From: JAWSVE01 sp050633885
GTDB lineage: Bacteria > Pseudomonadota > Gammaproteobacteria > Pseudomonadales > Cellvibrionaceae
DNA: 64,000 nt
Direction: 5' to 3'
NCBI GenBank assembly: GCA_050633885.1
Contig: JBOEHK010000001.1
Location: 62,001 to 126,000 of the forward strand
Shown: positions 8,686 to 17,700 of the stretch, piece by piece
How the letters are laid out: the number at the start of each line of letters is the position of its first letter
How positions within the stretch are numbered: the stretch's first letter is position 1
Notes under the pieces: generated by a model
Databases searched by the model: none
What the model was told of the DNA's origin: nothing
Seen by the model: only the letters and a program-made list of their open reading frames with translations
Made by a program: the position numbers and the translations under genes

Positions 8686-8713
8686 CTCTTATCTGGCTTT
8701 AATTCGATAAGAG
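8686..8713. repeat. Perfect inverted repeat upstream of tRNA-Leu
   Basis: CTCTTATC (8686-8693) and GATAAGAG (8706-8713) form an 8-bp stem with a 12-nt loop. It begins 16 bases upstream of the tRNA 5' end. It could fold in the precursor leader, or be a binding site. On the plus strand it is followed by a T-rich run, but nothing there obviously needs terminating. Confidence 0.45.
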
Positions 8714-9008
8714 TTTCTCTTTTTTTCTGAATATCTCATTCTAGAAAACGACTTTCGCTAAAGTCATTTAGCTGAAGGCTTATCAATGTAAGCCAAGTAG
8801 AAAAGAGGGCGGTGATTATATCAGTGGTTAACAGCCCGTCAACAAGCGATTGATTGAGTTGCAATATGATTGATTTTCTAATCAGATATTGAGCTTTTAG
8901 GTTTCAAAGGTTTTTTGATTTCCTCCAGAGTCGATTTCGTGGTGTTTGGAGGGGTTTTCGGCTACCCTGTGCGCCTTTTTATGGCTTGCAGAACCACTAT
9001 TTATTCTT
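8714..9008. other. Intergenic region between tRNA-Leu and queA
   Basis: About 295 bases that must hold the tRNA promoter (minus) and the queA promoter (plus). No strong sigma-70 match or regulatory structure is evident. A GGAGGGG run at 8948-8954 precedes an in-frame extension of queA but lies too far from the chosen start to serve it. Confidence 0.4.
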
Positions 9009-10079
9009 ATGAAACTCACAGATTTCCATTACGATCTCCCTAAAGAGCTTATTGCAGAGCAGCCCGCACCCGAGAGGCGAGGAAGCCGGTTGTTGTATCT
9101 TGATGGTGATACCGGTGGTTTGCAGCACGGGAGTTTTCCAGATTTACTGCATTGGGTCGAACCCGGTGATCTCATGGTTTTTAATGACACCCGTGTTATC
9201 CCAGCACGAGTGTTTGGCCGAAAAGCAAGCGGTGGAAAAATTGAGATTTTGGTGGAACGCTTGATTGACGAGCACACCATTCTTGCCATGGTTAGGGCCA
9301 GTAAAGCACCCAAGGTGGATAGTGAATTAGTACTGGATGATGATACGACGGTCACTGTGATTGATCGACAAGAACAGTTCTTCAAAATACGCTTCCCGCA
9401 GGGTCATTCAGTCTTAGATGTGTTGGAGCGAGTGGGAAACATTCCGCTTCCTCCTTATATCGAGCGTGCGGCTGAGGATGTTGATAGTGAGCGTTACCAA
9501 ACGGTATACGGTAAGAAGAAAGGGGCTGTTGCTGCTCCAACTGCCGGTTTACATTTTGATGAAAATCTTATTGAGCATTTATCGGCTAAAGGCGTTGAAA
9601 CCGCATTCGTGACTTTGCATGTGGGCGCTGGAACATTTCAGCCGGTTCGCGTCGATGATGTTCGAGAGCATAAAATGCACAGCGAAATCATGGAAGTGTC
9701 AGACGAGGTCTGTGAAAAAGTTCGTAAAACAAAAGCGGCTGGAAAGCGTGTTATCGCCGTGGGGACTACCAGTGTCCGCTGCCTTGAGAGTGCATCTCGA
9801 TCGGGAGAGATAGAACCATTACAGGGTGAAACCAATATTTTTATTTTTCCCTCTTATCAGTTTAAATCTGTGGATGCCTTAGTGACCAATTTTCATCTTC
9901 CTGAATCTACGCTGATTATGTTGGTATCAGCCTTTGCAGGATATGAAGAAACGATGGCTGCTTATCGAGAAGCGGTTGCGGAGCGATATCGCTTTTTTAG
10001 TTATGGCGATGCAATGTTCATTACCAAAAATAAAACCCCCAGTTTGCCTGTGACCGATAACGATTCTCTTAGGAAATAA
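9009..10079 (+). CDS. queA: S-adenosylmethionine:tRNA ribosyltransferase-isomerase
   Basis: QueA transfers and isomerises the ribosyl moiety of SAM onto 7-aminomethyl-7-deazaguanine at the tRNA wobble position, giving epoxyqueuosine. The 356-residue product starts MKLTDFHYDLPKELIAEQPA, the canonical start, and contains the family segments VFNDTRVIPARV, APTAGLHF and TNFHLPESTLIMLVSAFAG. The frame is open upstream to a TTG at 8946, but those 21 residues are not typical of the family. The ATG at 9009 lacks an obvious Shine-Dalgarno sequence. The next gene, tgt, follows after 4 bases and acts in the same queuosine pathway. Confidence 0.95.
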   Translation: MKLTDFHYDLPKELIAEQPAPERRGSRLLYLDGDTGGLQHGSFPDLLHWVEPGDLMVFNDTRVIPARVFGRKASGGKIEILVERLIDEHTILAMVRASKAPKVDSELVLDDDTTVTVIDRQEQFFKIRFPQGHSVLDVLERVGNIPLPPYIERAAEDVDSERYQTVYGKKKGAVAAPTAGLHFDENLIEHLSAKGVETAFVTLHVGAGTFQPVRVDDVREHKMHSEIMEVSDEVCEKVRKTKAAGKRVIAVGTTSVRCLESASRSGEIEPLQGETNIFIFPSYQFKSVDALVTNFHLPESTLIMLVSAFAGYEETMAAYREAVAERYRFFSYGDAMFITKNKTPSLPVTDNDSLRK

Positions 10080-10083
10080 TGTT

Positions 10084-11193
10084 GTGAGTGATTTTTCTTT
10101 TACCCTAAAAAACACTGATGGAAACGCTCGATTGGGTGAAATGGAATTTCCACGAGGGAAGGTCTCTACACCGGCTTTTATGCCTGTAGGCACTTATGGT
10201 TCTGTCAAAGGCATGTTACCGCGAGATATTGAGGCGACGGGTGCTCAGATAATTTTGGGCAATACGTTTCATCTTATGTTAAGACCAGGAACGGAAGTTA
10301 TTAAAGAACATGGTGATCTACATGATTTTATGCAATGGCAGGGGCCAATACTCACGGACTCTGGTGGTTTTCAAGTTTTTAGTCTTGGCAAACTCCGTAA
10401 AATTACAGAAGCCGGTGTAACGTTTAAATCCCCAGTTGATGGCAGTACGGTTTTCCTCGACCCTGAAAAATCCATGCAGGTTCAGCGGGACTTAGGCGCT
10501 GATATCGTCATGGTGTTCGATGAATGTACTCCTCATCCAGCGACAGAAAAAGAAGCTCGGTCTTCGATGGCGTTGTCTTTGCGATGGGCTGCTCGCAGTA
10601 AAAAAGCACATGAAGGCAATGCCTCAGCGTTGTTTGGCATAGTACAGGGTGGAATGTTCGAGTCGCTGAGAGAAGAATCCCTTGCGGGTTTAGTCGACAT
10701 CGGCTTTGATGGTTATGCAATTGGCGGTTTGTCTGTTGGTGAGCCGAAAGAAGATATGATGCGGATTTTGAGCCATACCGCGCCAAAATTACCGGCAGAT
10801 CGACCGCGTTACTTGATGGGTGTTGGCAAGCCGGAAGATATCGTCGAAGCGGTCAGACGTGGTGTTGATATGTTTGATTGCGTGATGCCAACTCGTAACG
10901 CTCGTAATGGCCATCTTTTTGTCAAAGAGGGTGTTGTCAAAATACGCAATGCCAAGCATCGCCACGATACTCGCCCGCTCGATGAGAGCTGTGATTGCTA
11001 CACTTGTCAAAACTTTAGTCGCAGCTATCTACAGCATTTGGATAAATGCGGTGAGATTCTCGGTTCTCAGCTAAATACCATTCATAATCTTCATTTTTAT
11101 CAAACAGTTATGGCTGAATTGAGAGAAGCAATTGGTCGTAACCAGTTAGATGACTATGTAACAGAGTTCTATGGTCGGCAAGAATCCAAATAA
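10084..11193 (+). CDS. tgt: Queuine tRNA-ribosyltransferase (tRNA-guanine transglycosylase)
   Basis: Tgt exchanges guanine 34 of GUN-anticodon tRNAs for preQ1. The 369-residue protein carries the substrate-pocket segment TDSGGFQVFSL with its aspartate, the region MPTRNARNGHLFV with the nucleophile aspartate just upstream (FDCVM), and the zinc site CDCYTCQ...HLDKC...H near the C-terminus. The start is GTG at 10084, with AGGAAA about 7 bases upstream. It sits directly behind queA. The usual next gene, yajC, is missing. Confidence 0.95.
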   Translation: MSDFSFTLKNTDGNARLGEMEFPRGKVSTPAFMPVGTYGSVKGMLPRDIEATGAQIILGNTFHLMLRPGTEVIKEHGDLHDFMQWQGPILTDSGGFQVFSLGKLRKITEAGVTFKSPVDGSTVFLDPEKSMQVQRDLGADIVMVFDECTPHPATEKEARSSMALSLRWAARSKKAHEGNASALFGIVQGGMFESLREESLAGLVDIGFDGYAIGGLSVGEPKEDMMRILSHTAPKLPADRPRYLMGVGKPEDIVEAVRRGVDMFDCVMPTRNARNGHLFVKEGVVKIRNAKHRHDTRPLDESCDCYTCQNFSRSYLQHLDKCGEILGSQLNTIHNLHFYQTVMAELREAIGRNQLDDYVTEFYGRQESK

Positions 11194-11602
11194 GCAATAA
11201 CGAGGTTGGACATGTAGGTTGCTGTTAGGCTCTTACTAGAGCGCCATGTCCTGTAAGGGTTGAATTCTGCCAAAGTGGCACAAACATACCGTCGAAGCAT
11301 TTAAGATAACATCAAAATAAACCTTATTTGCTTCTAATATTTAAAGAATCTCAATCGCATGAGCTGTAGATGCATTATCTGGCCGAGTGGGTATAATTCG
11401 GCTCTTTTGTTTTCGGCGGATACGCTCTGGTAAAACACCGGTAAATAAACTGATGAATAACGATGGTTATGTCAGTTCGTGATCAGGTCGATCAATAGAG
11501 CAAATAAAGCATTAATCAAAATATTTTTGGAAGCTAATCTCATCAGCTTCACGAGATATTGACTCATTAAAGTACGCAATCAGTACGCTGTGGAAAAACG
11601 AT
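11194..11602. other. Gap between tgt and secD, where yajC is normally found
   Basis: About 409 bases without a recognisable ORF. None of the three plus-strand frames shows the hydrophobic N-terminus and RPQ motif expected of YajC. A TATAAT hexamer at 11392-11397 could be a -10 element for secDF, but the -35 position is poor. Transcription of secD may therefore start here instead of reading through from tgt. Confidence 0.5.
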
Positions 11603-13456
11603 ATGTTGAATCGAAACCCTCTTTGGAAAAATTTTCTTATTCTTTGTGTGATAGGGCTTGGTGTCATTTATGCGCTTCCTAACATCTATCCACAAGATCC
11701 GGCTGTGCAAATTACCAGTCAGGCCGGAGGAGAAGATGTTCCTGAGCGCATATTGTCTCGTGCGGTTGATGCATTAAAGAAAGAAAATATCGAATCTTTT
11801 GGTGAGCAGATTGAAAAAGGTGTAGCAATTATTCGGTTAGCCGAATCTGATCATCAGTTAGCAGCCAAGCAAGCGATTGAGAATGTATTGGATCATAATT
11901 ATGTGGTTGCGCTTAATCAGGTTCCGACAACGCCTGACTGGTTAGCCTCTATTGGTGGCCAACCCATGAAAAAAGGCTTGGACTTGGCAGGTGGCGTTCA
12001 CTTCTTAATGGAAGTGGATATTGAGGCAGCTGTAAAAAAGCGACAGGAAACAACAGCGACCGAAGTCAGAAGTTTATTGCGGAAAGAGCGTGCGCGTTAT
12101 CAGTCAGTTAATTTGAATCGTGACAATACCGTCGTTGCAAAATTTGCTACCGAAGATTTTCGAGATAAAGCAGATTCAGTGTTACGCCGAGAATTTCCTA
12201 CCTACACTCGCGTGAATTCAGAAGAGGGTGATTCATTTGTTTTGCGAATGACCATGTCGGAACAATCTATTCGTGAAATTGAAGATTACGCTATCAGCCA
12301 AAATTTAACGACATTAAGAAATCGTGTTAACGAATTAGGTGTGTCTGAACCGATTGTTCAGCGACAAGGTCGAAATCGTATCGTTGTAGAATTACCGGGT
12401 GTACAAGACACGGCAGAAGCAAAACGTATTATTGGTAAAACGGCGAATTTAGAATTCAGAATGGAAGCGAAACCTGATGCGTTAGTTTCTACCAAAGAAC
12501 AATTTGAAGGCACCAACTACGGCAGTCCCTGGCTAGAAAAAGATATTATCATCACGGGTGATTCTGTTGCGAATGCCCAGTCCGGTTTTGATCCGCAGAC
12601 GAGTGCTCCAGAAGTGAATTTAACACTCGATAGTGCCGGCGGCACAAAAATGAATTATGCCACGCGAAATGATATTGGCCGGCGCATGGGTACTTTGCTG
12701 ATTGAATACCGCACAGAAAAAACAATAAAAACAAACAGTGACGGTGAAGAAGTTGAAGTTATCCAACAAATCGCTGAAAAGAAATTAATTAATTTAGCAA
12801 CAGTACAAGCAGCACTTGGTGTTCAATTTAGAATAACCGGTTTAGATAGTCCTCAAGCCGCGTCGGAGTTGGCGTTGTTGATGCGTTCAGGTGCTCTTGC
12901 AGCACCAATGTATTTTGTTCGAGAAAGAACAATTGGTCCATCTCTCGGCCAAGAAAATATTGATGTGGGTGTTAAATCTGTTGTTCTTGGTTTTGCGATG
13001 GTACTTATTTTTATGCTTGTCTATTACCGAGCATTTGGTGTCGCGGCGAACGTAGCGCTGGCAGTTAATTTGGTTTTACTTATTGCATGCATGTCAATTT
13101 TTGGCGCGACGCTTACGTTGCCGGGTATTGCAGGTATTGTTTTAACCGTAGGTATGGCTGTGGATGCGAATGTACTTATTTTCTCGCGTATCCGAGAAGA
13201 ATTAAAAGTAGGCGCTTCACCACAGAGGGCAATCAGTGCGGGTTTTGATCGCGCGATTGTCACAATTCTTGATGCCAATATTACAACGTTAATTGTTGCC
13301 TTTATTTTATGGGGTATAGGTTCTGGCCCCGTGAAAGGTTTTGCTATTACGTTATCTATCGGAATTATTACTTCAGTCTTTACTGCCATTGTCGTCACTC
13401 GAGCGATCGTTAATGCGATGTACGGTGGTCGTAAAGTAGAAAAATTATGGATCTAA
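11603..13456 (+). CDS. secD: Protein translocase subunit SecD
   Basis: Inner-membrane RND-fold protein that, with SecF, uses the proton-motive force to pull secreted proteins out of the SecYEG channel. It has 617 residues, the normal length. It shows the N-terminal TM (WKNFLILCVIGLGVIYALPN), the family motif GLDLAGGVHFLMEVD, the large P1 periplasmic domain, and the C-terminal TM2-6 block with GIAGIVLTVGMAVDANVLIFSRIREE. The ATG at 11603 begins MLNRNPLWKN, the standard start. secF follows after 58 bases. Confidence 0.95.
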   Translation: MLNRNPLWKNFLILCVIGLGVIYALPNIYPQDPAVQITSQAGGEDVPERILSRAVDALKKENIESFGEQIEKGVAIIRLAESDHQLAAKQAIENVLDHNYVVALNQVPTTPDWLASIGGQPMKKGLDLAGGVHFLMEVDIEAAVKKRQETTATEVRSLLRKERARYQSVNLNRDNTVVAKFATEDFRDKADSVLRREFPTYTRVNSEEGDSFVLRMTMSEQSIREIEDYAISQNLTTLRNRVNELGVSEPIVQRQGRNRIVVELPGVQDTAEAKRIIGKTANLEFRMEAKPDALVSTKEQFEGTNYGSPWLEKDIIITGDSVANAQSGFDPQTSAPEVNLTLDSAGGTKMNYATRNDIGRRMGTLLIEYRTEKTIKTNSDGEEVEVIQQIAEKKLINLATVQAALGVQFRITGLDSPQAASELALLMRSGALAAPMYFVRERTIGPSLGQENIDVGVKSVVLGFAMVLIFMLVYYRAFGVAANVALAVNLVLLIACMSIFGATLTLPGIAGIVLTVGMAVDANVLIFSRIREELKVGASPQRAISAGFDRAIVTILDANITTLIVAFILWGIGSGPVKGFAITLSIGIITSVFTAIVVTRAIVNAMYGGRKVEKLWI

Positions 13457-13514
13457 TCGTTTAGATTCAACCTTAGATAAAAATTAGAACTGAAAATGTA
13501 CTATTCAGTGAAGA

Positions 13515-14738
13515 GTGTCGAAATACGTGAGTAAGCTAATGACAAATGAAACAGAAGCGTTAAATGAAACAGCAATAGACGAAGTCTCAAATAACAATGT
13601 CCGTTTTGATTTTATGGGGCGGAGAAAAATAGCAGCCGTATTTTCGATTATTTTATTAATCGTATCGATTGCCGCACTCGTGACAAAAGGGTTGAATCTG
13701 GGCCTCGATTTCTTAGGCGGTACTCAAGTTGAAGTTACGTTTGAAGAGAGTGCGGATTTAGATAAAGCGCGCGATGTGTTGACGGCAGAAGGTTTTAAAG
13801 ATGCTGCAGTTGTGTATTTTGGAACTGAAACGGAAGTCATGATTCGTTTTCACGGATCTCTTGAAGATGTTGCTGTCGAAAGAATCAATCAATCATTGGC
13901 GTCGGTTGATCCAGAAGCGACGATTGTTGAGGTGGGAAAGCGCAGCAGCGACTATGAATCGAAAGTTTCGATTGCAGGTGCCGATTCTATCGCGAGTCAT
14001 GTCTCTACTTTATTTCCTGCTGAGCTTTATGGCGGGGTAAGAATAGAAACAGAAAAGAACGGTGATGTTGCTTTTTTAACGAATACCAGCCTTAGCGATG
14101 CGATGAGTAAGTCAATGCTAATCGCTTTGTCAAAGTCAGCAGGCAGTGAAGTTGTATTAAATTATAGTGAAAGTGTTGATTCTCAAGTCGGTTCAGAAAT
14201 GTTTGAGAACGCAATGATTGGGCTGTTGGTCGCATTATCCATCGTGATGGTTTATGTTGCTCTACGATTCCAATATAAATTTTCTCTCGGTGCGGTTGCC
14301 GCGTTGATTCACGATGTAGTGATTACATTAGGACTCTTTGCTTTATTTGGGTGGGATTTTGATTTAACTGTTTTTGCCGCTGTATTGGCCGTAATAGGTT
14401 ACTCACTAAACGATACAATCGTTGTCTCCGATAGAATCCGAGAAAATTTTCGTTTGGTTCGTCAAAGTTCTCCCACAGAAATTATTAATGTCTCTCTAAA
14501 TCAAACTCTCGGTCGTACATTAGTGACCTCATTAACAACACTACTTGTACTTGCGGCTCTATTTTTGTTTGGGGGTGAAGTCATTCATGGCTTTTCTCAG
14601 GCATTAATAGTCGGTGTGACAATTGGTACTTACTCTTCCATTTATGTTGCGGCAAATATTATGCTTGCACTGCATATTTCTAAAGAGGATTTGATTGTAC
14701 CGATTAAGGAAGGCGCCGAGTTCGATGAGACGCCTTAG
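13515..14738 (+). CDS. secF: Protein translocase subunit SecF (enlarged periplasmic domain)
   Basis: Partner of SecD in proton-driven protein export. The core is typical: TM1 after FDFMGRRKIAAVFS, motif GLNLGLDFLGGTQVEV, and TM4 with VIGYSLNDTIVVSDRIREN. At 407 residues it is about 80 longer than E. coli SecF. The excess is a roughly 30-residue N-terminal tail and an insertion of about 70-80 residues (about 136-215) in the first periplasmic domain. Start candidates are GTG 13515, GTG 13527 and ATG 13539. The first has AAGAG next to it. The 3' end overlaps the convergent kinase gene by 35 bases. Confidence 0.93.
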   Translation: MSKYVSKLMTNETEALNETAIDEVSNNNVRFDFMGRRKIAAVFSIILLIVSIAALVTKGLNLGLDFLGGTQVEVTFEESADLDKARDVLTAEGFKDAAVVYFGTETEVMIRFHGSLEDVAVERINQSLASVDPEATIVEVGKRSSDYESKVSIAGADSIASHVSTLFPAELYGGVRIETEKNGDVAFLTNTSLSDAMSKSMLIALSKSAGSEVVLNYSESVDSQVGSEMFENAMIGLLVALSIVMVYVALRFQYKFSLGAVAALIHDVVITLGLFALFGWDFDLTVFAAVLAVIGYSLNDTIVVSDRIRENFRLVRQSSPTEIINVSLNQTLGRTLVTSLTTLLVLAALFLFGGEVIHGFSQALIVGVTIGTYSSIYVAANIMLALHISKEDLIVPIKEGAEFDETP

Positions 14739-17700
14739 CGGGCATATCGTTTGTGCTAGAGGTATGGTGATTTAAATATCCTGAGTGAATATGCTCACTG
14801 ATGATCCAATCTTCTAATTGATTGACGGGCAAGGGCTTACTTGAATAGTACCCTTGCATAATGTCACAATTTTCTTGTTTCAAAAATTCTTTTTGCTCTT
14901 TTGTTTCAACACCTTCAGCAACAATTAATAGCTTCAAACTGTGACCTAATGCAATAATTCCTGACACTATTGCAGCACTGTCAGCATCTCCTGGTAAATC
15001 TTTAACAAAACTTCTATCGATTTTTAGTGTGTCCACTGGAAACATTTTTAAATAACTGAGAGAGGAATAACCTGTTCCAAAATCATCGATCGCGAGAGTC
15101 GTGCCTAAATTTCTTAAGTCGTGTAAATGCTGCGTTGTTTGATCGGTACTACCGGCTAACGTATCTTCTGTAATTTCGAGTTTTATTAAATGTGGCGGAA
15201 TTTCATAATTTGTTAGCGCCGTTTCGACTTTTGTTAATAAAATTGAATCAGATAATTCTCCTCCAGAGACGTTAACTGCAATGGGGACTGGGCTTATCCC
15301 TCGATCAAGCCATTCACGTTGTTGCCGACAAGCTTCTCGTAAAACCCAATCACCAATATTTGTAATGAGCCCAGTTTTTTCTGCAAAAGGAATAAAATGA
15401 AAAGGCGGAATTAAGCCTTTTTCAGGGTGTTCCCAGCGAATGAGAGCTTCTATTCCTGTCAGCTTTCCAGTCGTTAAGTCGATCTGAGGTTGATAAAATA
15501 AGACAAATTGATCTGTTTCTAAGGCAATACGAATCTCAGCTTCTAATTCAATTTGCTGTGTTATTTCTGACTCCATTCCTTCTTCATAAAATTCGTAACA
15601 GTTCCCGCCGTTTGATTTTGCATGCACCATGGCCGTGTCTGCATGTTTCATCAAGTCGTTTATTGTTTCACCGGCTTCAGGGAAAAGAGCAATGCCGATA
15701 CTATTGGTGATATGTACTTGTTGCTCGGAGGATTCAAAAGGCTCTTTCATTGCGTCGATAATTTTATTTGCGACAATAGCGGCATCATCTCTAGATGCAA
15801 TATTATTCACCACCACGGTAAATTCATCGTCGCCAAGCCGAGCGACTAAATCAGCCGAGCGCACACAGTTATCGAGGCGTTTTGCGAAAGCTTTCAGTAA
15901 TAAATCGCCCGCGTCATGACCTTGTGTATCATTGATAATTTTGAATCTATCAAGATCAAGAAAAATAATCGCGATATGATGATTATTTTGTTCCGCATGG
16001 GCGACTAACGTTTTAGTCCTCTCTAAAAAGTAAGTTCTGTTTGGCAGAGAAGTTAAATTATCATAATAAGATAGTTGGTGAATGTGTCGATCAATATGGC
16101 CAGCATGTAGCATTCTCGATACACGTTGTCTAAGCACTGTCATATTGATTGGTTTTAAAATGAAATCAGCTGCACCTGCGGCAAATGCTTTTTCTAGAGT
16201 ACCTTCATCCTGTAATGCTGTGATAATTAATACAGTCGGGTAGGATTCACTGTCAATTGACATAATTTCTTCGCATGCTTCAAAGCCATCCATTTGAGGC
16301 ATAAGGGCATCCATCAAGATCAAATCAGGCATGTTCTCTTTGCAAATGTTGAGAGCTTCCAGGCCATTGCTGGCTTCCGTGATAGTGTAGCCATCTTTAT
16401 CAAGGATACTGCGCATGATCATGCGTGACCCTTTGTCATCATCAACAACTAGAATTTTTGGCTGGAAGTTATTTTGTGTTAATTCTTCTACAGGAGCAAA
16501 ATCAGATTCAAGGTGTGGAATAATCAGCTGTTTGACTTGTTTAAATTCACTTTGAATATCGGCAGTTAAATTTTTTATATTGAAGAAATCATCAGTACTG
16601 CATAGTTTTTCAATCACGCGACTATAATTTTCTAACTTCATCGCACCAAGATTACTAGAGCTTCCTTTGATAAGTTGTGAGTAATAGCGAATCTGAGGAA
16701 TGTCTTCGTTTTCAACCGAGATGACTAAACTCTCGATATAGGATGGTGTATCGCTTAAGTAGGTTTCAACAATATCCCTGAGTGATGTGCCGATTTGGTT
16801 TTTTAAGCCTTCAATCACAGAGGCATTCAGTGTTTGAATCGGTTCGTCATCTTCATTGCTAAGTATTTCTGCAGAATTTCCTGTTGCTAGTTTTCTGACT
16901 TCCTCGTGCGGTAGAAATTTCGTTTCTTTATTCAGCCAGTTTCTTAATTTGGGTTCTAAATTTTCAATGGATAATGGTTTTGATAAATAATCATTCATAC
17001 CGGATGTAAAACACCGATTCACGTCCATTGGTCCTGTATTCGCGGTTAGAGCAATGATGGGTATGTGTTGATGACGTGATTGCTTGCCACGAATTAATTG
17101 ACTGGCCGTATAACCGTTCATGAACGGCATGTTGCAATCCATGAGTACCAAATCAAAGGTTTCTTTTTCTAGCGCAGTGATTGCCGCATTACCATTTTCC
17201 GCTATTTCACATTCGCAGCCTAATTTCTTTACCATGCTACCCGCGACAAGCTGGTTGGTTTGGTTGTCCTCAACAATGAGAACTTTGCCTGACATGGGTT
17301 TGAAATCTAAATTTTTTCTTGGCTGTACAGTTGACGGAATGTTCTTTTTGCGAACCAATTTGAGTAATGTATTTTCTAACAGTTCAATGCTTGGCGTTTT
17401 GGGGAGCGATGATACATTTTGGGGTAAGTCTTTAGGCTTGTTATGTGTTAACAAAATAACTTTATTGGCAACAATAGTTTCATCTTTTGCGATGGCTTCT
17501 AAAATGATTGATTCGCCATCATCGTTAATGGGTGTGTCAATCACAACGAAGTCAAAGGGGCGCCCTTGGGTTGATGAAGATTGTAAAAGAGAGATAGCTT
17601 CTTCAGCGGTTGTTGTGTTTCGTTGGTAACATTCCCAAGACGAAAATTTATTAATTAATGCGTGACAGCTGTCAGGTGTTCGGCTGACAATTAAAACGCG

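Noticed and set aside
8946..9008. 21-codon N-terminal extension of QueA from a TTG
   Set aside because: The family starts at MKLTDFHYDLP, and the extension residues are unlike QueA.
17120..17629. 169-codon plus-strand ORF inside the hybrid kinase
   Set aside because: It is antisense to the receiver region of a well-supported gene, with no ribosome site or family match. A shadow frame.
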